Below are positions 15,330 to 23,758 of a stretch of DNA of 64,000 bases, in pieces. The stretch comes from JACDER01 sp963717765 (lineage in GTDB: Bacteria; Actinomycetota; Thermoleophilia; Gaiellales; Gaiellaceae). The notes beneath the pieces are model-generated. The model was given only the letters and a program-made list of their open reading frames with translations, had not been told where the DNA came from and did no database searches. Each line of letters starts with the position of its first letter. The first letter of the stretch is position 1. Location: the NCBI GenBank assembly GCA_963717765.1, contig CAVQWX010000003.1, positions 434,001-498,000 of the forward strand. The letters are read 5' to 3'. Made by a program: the position numbers and the translations under genes.

Positions 15330-16344
15330 GGCACGGGAGGTGCTCGCCGGGGAAGACGCGTGGATCGTCGGCGGCGCGATCCGGGACGAGCTCCTGGGGA
15401 AGGAGGTGCTCGATCTCGACATCGCTACGCGAGATCCCAAGGCAGCAGCGGAGTCGTTCAGGAAGCGCGCAGGGGGCGTCGTCTTCCGGCTCTCGGGCCC
15501 GCACGGAGCCTGGCGAGTCGCGTACCGCGACAGGCGCACCGTCGACTTCACGCCGCTCGCAGACGGCATCGAACAGGACCTCGCCGACCGCGATTTCACG
15601 ATCAACGCGATCGCGCGGCCGCTCGCCGGCGGCGCAGACGTCGATCCCTTCGACGGCCGCTCGGACATCGAGCACGGCGTCATACGCGCCGTTGGAGAGG
15701 ACGTCTTCCGCGTCGACCCGCTCCGCCTGCTCCGCGCGGTCCGTTTCGAGGACCAGCTGGGCTTCCGCATCGACCCCGGCACGGAGGCGCTCATCCGCCG
15801 CGACGCCCCGCTGGCCTCGAAACCGGCAGGCGAGCGGATCCTCGGCGAGCTCGAGCACCTTTCCGAGCGCGCGTATCCGCGGCTCGACGCGTTGGGCGTG
15901 CTCGAGCCCCTCGGCGGCTCGCTCGCCCGCCTCGAGCGGGTGCGTGGCGGAGACACGAGGCTCCTGCTGGTCGCCGTCTTCGGCGAGTCGCTCCAGCGTT
16001 TGCCGATCTCGAACCAGCTCAGGCGGTACGCTCGGTGCGTGCTCGCCGCCGAGCTCCCGATCGACCTCTCCCCTCGTGCGGTCCACCGCTTCCGCCGCGC
16101 AACCGAGCCGTGGGCGACCGACGCGGCGCGGCTCCAGGGTGGCAACCCCGAGCTGCTCGACGCGATTGAGGCCGCCCGCGCGGCCGACCCCGCCGGGCCG
16201 CTGCTGCGCGGCGACGAGATCGGGCTCCCGCCGGGCCCTGAGATTGGCCGGTTGCTCGAGCTGATCGCGGAGGAGCGCGCCGCGGGGACGATCTCGTCCC
16301 GCGAGGAGGCGCTCGACCTGATCAGGAGAGAGTCCGGCCGGTGA
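15319..16344 (+). CDS. CCA tRNA nucleotidyltransferase / poly(A) polymerase family protein
   Basis: A 341-residue protein of the class II nucleotidyltransferase family that adds or repairs the CCA end of tRNAs. The head domain shows WIVGGAIRDELLG, the catalytic carboxylates LDLDIATRD, and the DRDFTINAIA motif followed by DPFDGRSDI. Next comes the RNA-binding neck FRVDPLRLLRAVRFEDQLGF. The C-terminal region is short, so it may be a partial-function A-adding or CCA-adding type. ATG 15319 lies inside the end of alr, and the gene overlaps the methyltransferase start by 4 bp (GTGA). Confidence 0.87.
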   Translation: MLDEAREVLAGEDAWIVGGAIRDELLGKEVLDLDIATRDPKAAAESFRKRAGGVVFRLSGPHGAWRVAYRDRRTVDFTPLADGIEQDLADRDFTINAIARPLAGGADVDPFDGRSDIEHGVIRAVGEDVFRVDPLRLLRAVRFEDQLGFRIDPGTEALIRRDAPLASKPAGERILGELEHLSERAYPRLDALGVLEPLGGSLARLERVRGGDTRLLLVAVFGESLQRLPISNQLRRYARCVLAAELPIDLSPRAVHRFRRATEPWATDAARLQGGNPELLDAIEAARAADPAGPLLRGDEIGLPPGPEIGRLLELIAEERAAGTISSREEALDLIRRESGR

Positions 16345-17063
16345 CCGAGATGGACGCTCTCCACGAGCGCTTCTCCGAGAGCGCGCCGCACCTCGCCGAG
16401 CTGGAGGAATCGCGGCGGGAGGCCGTGCGCGAGCGGCTCCGCCGGTTCGTCGATCTGCGCGGCGACGAGCGTGTGCTCGACCTGGGCACAGGGACCGGCG
16501 CGCTGGCATTCGCGATCGCGCCGCTCGTCCGCGAGGTCGTGGGCGTGGACGCCGTCCCCGAGATGCTGCAGGAGGCGAAGCGCCGCGCCGCCGAGTTCCC
16601 GAACGTGACGTTCGTCGAGGGCGACATCTCGAAGCTGCCGGAAGGCCTCGGATCCTTCGACATAACCGCGTGCGTCCGGACCTTCCATCACGTCGCCCGG
16701 CCGGAGCTCGTCGTTGCGGAGCTCGTGCGCTCGACGCTTCCCGGCGGGTACGTCCTCGTCGTCGACCAGCTCGCGCCGGTCGATCCGCTCGTCGCGCTCG
16801 AATTGAACCGGTTCGAGCGCGCCCGGGACCCGTCGCATACACGGGCCCTCGCGGACGTAGACATGCGTCACCTCTTCGAGTCGAACGGGCTCATCCTGTT
16901 GCGCACGGAGTTCGCGCGCGAGGAGCGGGAGATCTCGTCCTACCTCGACCGCGCCGGCTGCGAGGGAATCGCACGCGAGCGCGCCCTCGAGATGGCGCCC
17001 GGGCACGAGCGGTACACGGTCGAGATCGGCTGGTACCTGATGCGCAAGCCCGGGATCTCGTGA
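16341..17063 (+). CDS. SAM-dependent class I methyltransferase
   Basis: A 240-residue methyltransferase of the UbiE/Methyltransf_11 type. Motif I is VLDLGTGTGALAFAIAP, motif II contains VVGVDAVPEML, the FVEGDISKLP segment follows, and motif IV/post-IV is FDITACVRTFHHVARPE. No membrane segment is visible. The substrate is unknown. The GTG start overlaps the previous stop, and the stop overlaps the next GTG, so it is in the middle of a translationally coupled run. Confidence 0.82.
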   Translation: MTEMDALHERFSESAPHLAELEESRREAVRERLRRFVDLRGDERVLDLGTGTGALAFAIAPLVREVVGVDAVPEMLQEAKRRAAEFPNVTFVEGDISKLPEGLGSFDITACVRTFHHVARPELVVAELVRSTLPGGYVLVVDQLAPVDPLVALELNRFERARDPSHTRALADVDMRHLFESNGLILLRTEFAREEREISSYLDRAGCEGIARERALEMAPGHERYTVEIGWYLMRKPGIS

Positions 17064-17770
17064 CCGAGGCACTCATCCTCGCCGGCGGCAAGGCCGAGCG
17101 GCTCGGCGATGCGGCCGGTGGCCGCCCGAAGCCGCTCGTCGAGGTCGCCGGCCGGCCCCTGATCGCGTACCAGGTGGAGCAACTCGCCGCCGCGGGCGTG
17201 GACCGCGTGATCGTCAGCTGCTCGGCGGGAACCGAGGAGCTGTTCGAGCGCGCGCTCGAGGGGCTGGGACCGGAGATCGCGACCGCGCCCGAGTCGGAGC
17301 GGCTCGGCCGCGGCGGCGGCCTGCGCAACGCGGCGCGCGCCCGCCAGGAGAACGGCCCGGTGTTTGCCCTGAACGGGGACGAGCTGGTGGACGTCGACCT
17401 CGGCGCGCTCTTCGCGCGCCAGCGCGAGCGCGGCCCCGCGGCGACGATCACGGTCGTCCGCCCGAAGAGCCCGTTCGGGCTGGTCGACGTCAACGGGGAG
17501 GACGTCGTGACCGGGTTCAGCGAGGACGCCGCGCTCCCGGTCTGGGTCAGCTGCGGCGTCTACGTGCTCGACGACGAGGCGGTCGAGCGCCTGCCGGAGC
17601 GGGGCGACCACGAGGACACGACCTTTCCCGAGCTGGCGGCCGCGGGCCGGCTGCACGCGTTCCGCCACGAAGGCCTCTGGCTGACGGTCAACACCCCGAA
17701 GCAGCTCAGGCTGGCGGACGAGTACCTGCGTGAGCATCCGCTCGCGGTTTCCGGTAGCGCGCGCGGCTGA
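17060..17770 (+). CDS. Sugar-phosphate nucleotidyltransferase family protein
   Basis: A 236-residue nucleotidyltransferase of the GlmU/RmlA/mannose-1-phosphate guanylyltransferase type, which activate sugar phosphates with NTPs. It has the N-terminal signature LILAGGKAERLGD with the following lysine in GRPKPLVEVAGRPLI. A GRGGGLRNAA stretch and the metal-binding FALNGDELVDVDLG also fit. No left-handed beta-helix domain is present, so it is a minimal transferase. The GTG start overlaps the methyltransferase stop. The last 65 bp overlap the convergent SDR gene. Confidence 0.82.
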   Translation: MTEALILAGGKAERLGDAAGGRPKPLVEVAGRPLIAYQVEQLAAAGVDRVIVSCSAGTEELFERALEGLGPEIATAPESERLGRGGGLRNAARARQENGPVFALNGDELVDVDLGALFARQRERGPAATITVVRPKSPFGLVDVNGEDVVTGFSEDAALPVWVSCGVYVLDDEAVERLPERGDHEDTTFPELAAAGRLHAFRHEGLWLTVNTPKQLRLADEYLREHPLAVSGSARG

Positions 17771-18509
17771 CGGCCCGGTGGACGAGGCCCGGGACGAGTG
17801 CCTGGGCAAGCGGAGCGATCCTGTACCACGAGGGCACCACCGTCTCGCGCCGTTCGCGCTCGATCGCGCGCTCGACATGGCGCGCGATTTCGTCCGGCCG
17901 GGAGACGAGCCGGCCCAGGATGGGCATCTCGAGGAAGCCCTTCTGCGGGAATCCCTCCGTCTCGACGAAGCCGGGGTTGACCGTGTGCACGCGAATCCCG
18001 CGCGGCTTCAGGTCCGCCGTCAGCGCCCGGGAGAAGGCGAGCTGCGCGTGTTTGGCCGCCGAGTACGGGCCCGAGGGCGGAAACGCAACGAGCCCGGCGA
18101 CGGAGACGATCATCACCACATGGGAGGGCGCTGCCGCCTCCAGTCCCGGCAGGAAGGCCCTGACGGTCCAGACAGACCCGAGGTAGTTCGTCTCGATCAC
18201 TCGCTGGATGACCTCCGGGTCGGCGCGGAGAAACCCGTGCCGGCCGGGGATGCCCGCGCTGCACACGACCAGCTTGATCTGCGGATGACGCTCGAGGACT
18301 CGCTCGGCCACGGCGTCCACCTGAGCGCGAACGGCGACGTCGCAGAGCTCGTACTCGGCGCCGATTTCCTCCGCAACGGCCCGCAGGCGCTCCTCGCCGC
18401 GCGCCAGGAGCACGCACTGCCAGCCGTCGGCCGCGAATCGCCGGCCGATTGCCGCCCCGATCCCGCTCGAGCCGCCCGTTATGAGCGCGACGCGGCGGTC
18501 TACCGGCAA
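17706..18509 (-). CDS. Short-chain dehydrogenase/reductase
   Basis: A 267-residue NAD(P)-dependent oxidoreductase. It has the Rossmann glycine motif ALITGGSSGIGAAIGRR, the CSAGIPG segment (in place of NNAG), ETNYLGSVW and the catalytic S-Y-K triad in VSVAG plus YSAAKHAQL. The C-terminal HVERAIERERRETVVPSWYRIAPLAQAL resembles SDRs that act on lipids, but the substrate is not clear. A TTG at 18509 is the only reasonable start and lies inside the 3' end of the subtilase gene, so translation may be coupled. Confidence 0.85.
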   Translation of the reverse strand: MPVDRRVALITGGSSGIGAAIGRRFAADGWQCVLLARGEERLRAVAEEIGAEYELCDVAVRAQVDAVAERVLERHPQIKLVVCSAGIPGRHGFLRADPEVIQRVIETNYLGSVWTVRAFLPGLEAAAPSHVVMIVSVAGLVAFPPSGPYSAAKHAQLAFSRALTADLKPRGIRVHTVNPGFVETEGFPQKGFLEMPILGRLVSRPDEIARHVERAIERERRETVVPSWYRIAPLAQALVPGLVHRAVSRARYRKPRADAHAGTRPPA

Positions 18510-21500
18510 ACGCGAAGGCTGCGAGAGGCGCTGAAGCTGCGGCCCTGGCGGTCCAGGGCTGTCGCCCGGAGCGTGTGCCGGCCGGTCTTCACCTTGGTGG
18601 TGTGCCAGTCGGCGACGTACAGGCTCCCAGGGCCCTTCGTCACCTTCGTGATCAGCTTCTCGCCGTCGTAGAAGCGGACTGCGGACACTCGCGCGCCCGA
18701 AGTGGCGGATACGCCCAGGCGGACGACTTTCTTCACGCACGCTCCTGCGGGCGGAACAAGCCAGGAGACGGCCGGGCCTTGCACGGCGCGGATGACGAAG
18801 GAGCGGAAGGTCGTGTTCGGCATCGGGTTGTTCCCGATGCTCGCGATGTTCTTCGCCTCCTGGTTGTCGGAGGTCTCCATGATCGCGTTCGTCTTCCCGG
18901 GCTTTATCACCGGTGCCTGCGCGGGTAGCGGGAAGAGCGCGAGCCCGGAGGCCGGGTCGTAGGCCGCCGCACCCACCAGCACCCGGTTGTACGCGATGAC
19001 GAGCGAGAAGGGATCGATGCCCGACTGCCTGTCCAGCACACGCGCCGCGATAAGCGGCCGCCCCGCCGAGACGCGCGTCGTGATGGGCCGCACCGCCGGC
19101 GGCGTGACGTCGTTCTTCCACATCTTCAGCAGGTAGTCGCCGGGGAACTGCTTGCCCGTGAACTGGTCGCCGCCCGAGTCGACGGCCACCCAGAAGCGCT
19201 GCTGCCGCGGGAAGGCCGCGCCGGCGACGCCGAGATCGGCGTGGTAGTCGAACATGTAGCCGTTCACGTTGACCGGGGTCCCGGCATAGCCCTGGACGTC
19301 GTTCTGGTCGGGGGAGCCGAGAAAGAACGGGTCTATGATGGCGTCCGCCGAACGCTCGATGACGGCGACGCCGAGGTTGACGATCGGCGTCTTGACCAGC
19401 GTCGTGTACAGCTTCTCGCCCCCGGCCTCGTTCATCGGTGGCTGCGCCGTGTACCCGGGCGGGGGTCCGAAGGCCCACTCCGGATACCGGTAGATGTTTG
19501 CGCGCGAGGGGCCGGACTTCGTAGTGCCCACCTGATAGACGTCCAGGTTCTTCGCGTCGACACCCTCGAATGCGGGCCGCGTGACCAGGAAGAGGTACGG
19601 GATGCGCCGTGTTTCGGCGCCCTTGCGCAGGAGGACGAAGCCGTAGTCCGCCCCCTCGGTCGCGCCGGGGTTTGCCGTCGCAATCAGAGGGACCGACGTG
19701 ATTCCACCCGGAGCGAGGTCGATCGAGCTCGGCACCTGCAAGCTGGCGCCCGCGGTGGCAGCCTGCGGCGCCAGCTCGACCTGCCACGTGCCGGCGCCGC
19801 CGCCGGCGTCGGACACGACCACGAGCTGGGACTTCCGGCTCCCGTGGTTCCCGTTCAGGTCGCCGAGCGAGACCGAGCTCGGGTCGGTGAAGACGAGGGG
19901 GTTGTCCGCCTTGTCGACGTTGATCAGCCCGGCGCCCTCCAGCGTGACCGGTGCCTCCTGCGTCCTCGCCGTGTTCCCCCACGCAGGCCCCGCGGTCGTC
20001 ATGAGCGCCGACTTGATCTGCTGCGGCGTCCAGGTGGGATGGAGCTCGACGAGCAGCGCGACCGACCCGGTGACATGCGGCGCCGACATGCTCGTCCCGT
20101 CGAAGACCGCGAACTGGGATGGGTCGAGAGCCTTCGTGACCGAGGAGAGGATGTCGCCGCCGGGGGCGGACACGTCAGGCTTCAGCTGGTGCCCGAACGC
20201 GGTGGGCCCGGCGGAGGAGAAGAACGTGACCACGCCGCCACGGTCGGTCTGGATCTGGCGGATCTGCGTGTCGATCTTGATCTGGCCCCGGCCGGACGTG
20301 CCGGCGAGCGCGTTGCGCAGCCGCTCTCCGTCGAGGTCGGAGATCATCCCGGAGGGGACGGCGGTCTCGACCGGGATTCCGCTCGGCGTCCCGGCGCGGT
20401 TGTTCACGAGCACCATCCCGATCCCGCCTGCTTCCCGCACGCGCTCTGCCTTTGAGACGAAGGCGCAGTAGCCGCGCGAGACGAGCGCGATCGAGCCGCT
20501 CAGCGAGCCGGCCGGAAGCGGGTTGTACGTCCCGTTCGGATCGTCGGCATGCCCGCAGAGGTGCCGGTCGACGGCCTGCCCGTCACGGCCGACGATCGTG
20601 CCGATGTCGGTCAGTTGCTGCGCGTTGAACGCCCAGCCGTTGGGGATGCTCGGCGCTACCGCCTCCTGGATGGGGACGTCCGCCGGGATGCCCGGCAGGC
20701 TGGGGGACTCCAGGCTGAGAGTAGGGGTGAAAACGTGGTTGTTGGTCACCGCGGCGACGCTGATCGCGTCCGGCGCCGTTCCGGGGCTGCCGTCCGAGCC
20801 GAGGCCGAAGTCGTCGCGGTCGTTGCCCGCGGAGATGACCGGGACGACGCCCGCCTGGACGACGTTTGCGACGGTCTCGATCATCGCGTCGTTGGCCGGG
20901 TCCGTCTGCGGTCCCCCGCCGGAGAAGTTGATCACGTCCATCCCGTCCCGCACCGCCGCCTCGAAGGCCGCAACGATCTCCGGCGTGTTCGCGCTTTGGC
21001 CGAGCGGCGTGGGGATCGTGAAGACGCGGTAGGCGCCGAGCCATGCCTTCGGGGCCACGCCGCTCAGGCCGTTGACCTGGGGATGGGAGGCGCTCGGGGG
21101 CGCATCCGTGCCGGTGCGGCCCGCTGCGATGCCGGACACGTGCGTCCCGTGCGGGAACGCCGGGTCGCCGCCGATCCGCCCCTCGCGCCCGGAGTTGGGC
21201 CCGGGGAAGGCGCGCATGACGATCACCTTCGGCGTCGTCCACTTCTTCCCGCCCCTGGGGAACCCGGGCGGGAAATTCATCCCGTCGGGGTTCAGGAACG
21301 GGTTCGTCTGGTCGATGCCCGTGTCGACGACGGCGATCTTGACGCCGTCGCCCATGGCTCCCGTGCGCTGGTGGAGCGCGTCGGCCTGGATGATCTGCGG
21401 GCTCTCGTTCGTGTTCACCGTGTAGCTGAGGCTCGGGTAGACCTTGTTCACGAACGGCAGCCGGACGAGGCGGGGCAAGGAGCGGTTGGGGACGCTCACC

Positions 21501-21883
21501 GTGATGCCGTCGAGCAGGACCTGGAAGCGCCGCTGCAGGTGGATTGTCGGGATCGCGCGCTTCAGCTGTGCCGCGGCCGCGTTCTGGAGGCTTGTGAGCC
21601 GCGCCAGGTAGGCGCGCGAGGACGAAGAGGCGACGTTCAGGCGGTGCTCGCCCGCGCTCTTCGCGCTCCGGCCGAACACGGCGGCGAGCGGTGGCTGCTT
21701 CAGCCGGACGATCACGCGGATGCGGCCGTCGGCGTGGCCTCTGGGGATCTGCAGCGTCCCTGCGCGCAGCCGTGGGAGCGCCACCTCGCCGAAGCTGCGC
21801 TTGATCGGCTGGAGCTTTGCAAAGGTCGGTGCGACGACCGTGAGCGCCGCGACGACGGCAAGCAGTGGAACGAAGCGGCGCAA
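18500..21883 (-). CDS. Large secreted subtilisin-like serine protease (S8 family)
   Basis: A 1127-residue extracellular protease. It has a signal peptide (MRRFVPLLAVVAALTVVAPTFA) and an inhibitor-like propeptide (about 50-150). The S8 domain has Asp in VVDTGID (about 190), His in FPHGTHVSGIA (about 245) and Ser in FDGTSMSAPHVTGS (about 635). A PA-type insert of roughly 130-150 residues lies between the His and Ser regions (ALVSRGYCAFVSKAERVREAGG), as in Vpr/C5a-peptidase-like subtilases. The large C-terminal region is beta-rich and probably folds into Fn3-like modules. It is the first gene of a pair with the SDR gene. Confidence 0.92.
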   Translation of the reverse strand: MRRFVPLLAVVAALTVVAPTFAKLQPIKRSFGEVALPRLRAGTLQIPRGHADGRIRVIVRLKQPPLAAVFGRSAKSAGEHRLNVASSSSRAYLARLTSLQNAAAAQLKRAIPTIHLQRRFQVLLDGITVSVPNRSLPRLVRLPFVNKVYPSLSYTVNTNESPQIIQADALHQRTGAMGDGVKIAVVDTGIDQTNPFLNPDGMNFPPGFPRGGKKWTTPKVIVMRAFPGPNSGREGRIGGDPAFPHGTHVSGIAAGRTGTDAPPSASHPQVNGLSGVAPKAWLGAYRVFTIPTPLGQSANTPEIVAAFEAAVRDGMDVINFSGGGPQTDPANDAMIETVANVVQAGVVPVISAGNDRDDFGLGSDGSPGTAPDAISVAAVTNNHVFTPTLSLESPSLPGIPADVPIQEAVAPSIPNGWAFNAQQLTDIGTIVGRDGQAVDRHLCGHADDPNGTYNPLPAGSLSGSIALVSRGYCAFVSKAERVREAGGIGMVLVNNRAGTPSGIPVETAVPSGMISDLDGERLRNALAGTSGRGQIKIDTQIRQIQTDRGGVVTFFSSAGPTAFGHQLKPDVSAPGGDILSSVTKALDPSQFAVFDGTSMSAPHVTGSVALLVELHPTWTPQQIKSALMTTAGPAWGNTARTQEAPVTLEGAGLINVDKADNPLVFTDPSSVSLGDLNGNHGSRKSQLVVVSDAGGGAGTWQVELAPQAATAGASLQVPSSIDLAPGGITSVPLIATANPGATEGADYGFVLLRKGAETRRIPYLFLVTRPAFEGVDAKNLDVYQVGTTKSGPSRANIYRYPEWAFGPPPGYTAQPPMNEAGGEKLYTTLVKTPIVNLGVAVIERSADAIIDPFFLGSPDQNDVQGYAGTPVNVNGYMFDYHADLGVAGAAFPRQQRFWVAVDSGGDQFTGKQFPGDYLLKMWKNDVTPPAVRPITTRVSAGRPLIAARVLDRQSGIDPFSLVIAYNRVLVGAAAYDPASGLALFPLPAQAPVIKPGKTNAIMETSDNQEAKNIASIGNNPMPNTTFRSFVIRAVQGPAVSWLVPPAGACVKKVVRLGVSATSGARVSAVRFYDGEKLITKVTKGPGSLYVADWHTTKVKTGRHTLRATALDRQGRSFSASRSLRVCR

Positions 21884-21924
21884 GGCGATCAGCGTACCGC
21901 AACGCGATGTAGGGTCCGGCCCCG

Positions 21925-22698
21925 ATGCGCTTCGACGGAAAACGCGGTCTCGTGCTGGGCGTCGCCAACCGGCGCTCGATCGCCTGGGCGATCGCCAAGC
22001 GGCTTGCCGACGAGGGCGCGCAGCTCGCGTTCACCTTCCAGGGCGAGCGGATCGAGAAGAACGTCCGCGAGCTCGCCGACAGCGTCTCCAGCTCGTTGGT
22101 GACGGAGTGCGACGTCCGGTCGGACGAGGATGTGGCTCGCGTGTTCGACGAGGTGGGCGCGGCGTTCGACGGCTCCCTCGACCTCCTCGTCCATTCGGTC
22201 GCGTTCGCCTCCGCGGAGGATCTCGAGGGCCGCTTCACGGACACGCCGCGTGACCGGTTCTGGATGGCGCTGGACGTCAGTGCCTACTCTCTCGTCGCTT
22301 GTGCGCGAGCCGCGGAGCCGTTGATGGAGGCGGCCGGCGGCGGCTCGATTCTGACCATGACCTACCTCGGTGGGGAGCGCGCGGTTCCGCACTACAACGT
22401 GATGGGCGTGGCCAAGTCGACGCTCGACTCGTCCGTCAAGTACCTTGCCTGGGATCTGGGGGAGAAGAACATCCGGGTGAACGCAATCTCCGCTGGGCCC
22501 GTGCGCACGCTCGCGGCGCGCTCGATTGCCGGCTTCCCGACGATGGAGGCGATCGTTGAGGAGCGCGCGCCGCTGCACCGGCCGATCTCGGCCGAGGACG
22601 TGGGCGCAGCGGCTGCCTACCTTCTGTCTGAGGACGCGGCCAACGTCACCGGAACGACGCTGTACGTCGACTCCGGGTACCACGCGATGGGGATGTAG
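21925..22698 (+). CDS. fabI: Enoyl-[acyl-carrier-protein] reductase (NADH)
   Basis: Catalyses the last reduction in each fatty-acid elongation cycle. The 257-residue protein is an atypical SDR of the FabI class. It has the N-terminal GVANRRSIAWAIAKRLADEG, HSVAFASAEDLEGRF, and the tyrosine-lysine pair in YLGGERAVPHYNVMGVAK with the Y-x6-K spacing typical of FabI. The NVTGTTLYVDSGYHAMGM end is also characteristic. The following gene begins directly at the base after its stop. Confidence 0.95.
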   Translation: MRFDGKRGLVLGVANRRSIAWAIAKRLADEGAQLAFTFQGERIEKNVRELADSVSSSLVTECDVRSDEDVARVFDEVGAAFDGSLDLLVHSVAFASAEDLEGRFTDTPRDRFWMALDVSAYSLVACARAAEPLMEAAGGGSILTMTYLGGERAVPHYNVMGVAKSTLDSSVKYLAWDLGEKNIRVNAISAGPVRTLAARSIAGFPTMEAIVEERAPLHRPISAEDVGAAAAYLLSEDAANVTGTTLYVDSGYHAMGM

Positions 22699-23367
22699 TT
22701 GCGAGAGCTACGGCCCGGCCTCTGGCACTGGGACGCGCCTCATCCCGAGTGGTCGCAGGAAGAACACTGGCCCGAGGTGGTCTCGTCGTACGCGATCGAC
22801 GACGGCGAGCGACTCGTCCTTTTCGACCCGGTCGCGCCGCCGCCCGAGCTCGAGCAGCTCGCCGGCGCCCGCAACGTGATCATCGTGCTGACCGCTCCGT
22901 GGCACGAGCGCGACGCGCGCAGGCTCGTCCAGCGGCACGGCGCGCCGGTGTACACGCCCTTGCCCGACACCGGCGAGGATCTCATCGAGAAGTACGACCT
23001 CCCGCCGGAGCGCGTGGAGGGCTGGGTCAGCCCGGACGTGCGCTGGCTCCTGGAGGGGGAGGGCGAGGCGCATCCGTACGTGGCCGGCGATCCGCTGCCC
23101 GCCGGCATAGTGGCCTTCCCGGCGCGGGAGCCAAACGAGGTCGTGCTCTGGATCGAGAGCCACCGCGCCGTCATCTCCGGGGACACGCTGGCCGACTTCG
23201 GCCGCGGGTTCGAGATGCCGCACGAGTGGCTGCGTCAGGGCGTGACCCACGAGCAGGTCGCGGAGGGGCTACGACCCCTCCTCGAGCTCCCGGTCGAGCA
23301 CGTGCTTCCCACGCACGGCGCGCCGACCGACCGGGCCGCGCTCGAGCGAGCACTCGGCGCGACCTAG
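22699..23367 (+). CDS. Metallo-beta-lactamase-fold protein with altered metal motif
   Basis: A 222-residue protein that reads like a metallo-beta-lactamase-fold hydrolase: an N-terminal LWHWDAPHP, a LVLFDPVAPPPELEQL strand, VISGDTLADFGRG, and VLPTHGAPT at the end. The usual HxHxDH metal site is replaced by TAPWHERDAR, keeping only one H and the D of the motif. Metal binding may therefore be partial or absent. The TTG start abuts the fabI stop, so it is likely co-translated with fabI. Function unknown. Confidence 0.72.
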   Translation: MRELRPGLWHWDAPHPEWSQEEHWPEVVSSYAIDDGERLVLFDPVAPPPELEQLAGARNVIIVLTAPWHERDARRLVQRHGAPVYTPLPDTGEDLIEKYDLPPERVEGWVSPDVRWLLEGEGEAHPYVAGDPLPAGIVAFPAREPNEVVLWIESHRAVISGDTLADFGRGFEMPHEWLRQGVTHEQVAEGLRPLLELPVEHVLPTHGAPTDRAALERALGAT

Positions 23368-23377
23368 GATTCTGTCC

Positions 23378-23758
23378 GTGCACGCGGTTCTCGTCGGCTT
23401 CGGCCTCGGTTTCTTCGTGGCGCTCCAGCTCGGGCCGATCTCCCTGTTCATGATCCGATCGACACTCCGCGGCGGGTTGTGGATCGGCCTTTCGATCGGG
23501 GCCGGGATCGCGCTGATCGACGCGCTCTACGCCACGCTCGGCGTGGTCGGGGCAGCGCCGCTCGTCTCCATCGGCCCCGTGCGGGTCGTCCTCGGTCTCG
23601 TCGGCGGAGGCGTACTGGTCGTGCTCGGACTGCGCACGCTGTACAGCGCCTTCCGCGTGCGGAGCGGCGGAGAGACCGAGCTCGAGGATCGACGGGTGAA
23701 GGTCTACTGGCGCTTCACGTACATCCGGATGTCGCCGCCGCTCCCGAGCGGCCGGTAG
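23378..23758 (+). pseudogene. Truncated LysE/RhtB-type amino-acid exporter
   Basis: The 126 residues match the N-terminal half of LysE-family exporters: GFGLGFFVALQLGPISLFMIRSTLRGG followed by a second and a third hydrophobic segment, ending LRTLYSAFRVR. Family members are about 200 residues with six segments, and the second half is missing. The last ~30 codons run into the convergent membrane-protein gene and look unrelated. The piece may be a decayed gene. The GTG start lies 10 bp after the upstream stop. Confidence 0.65.
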
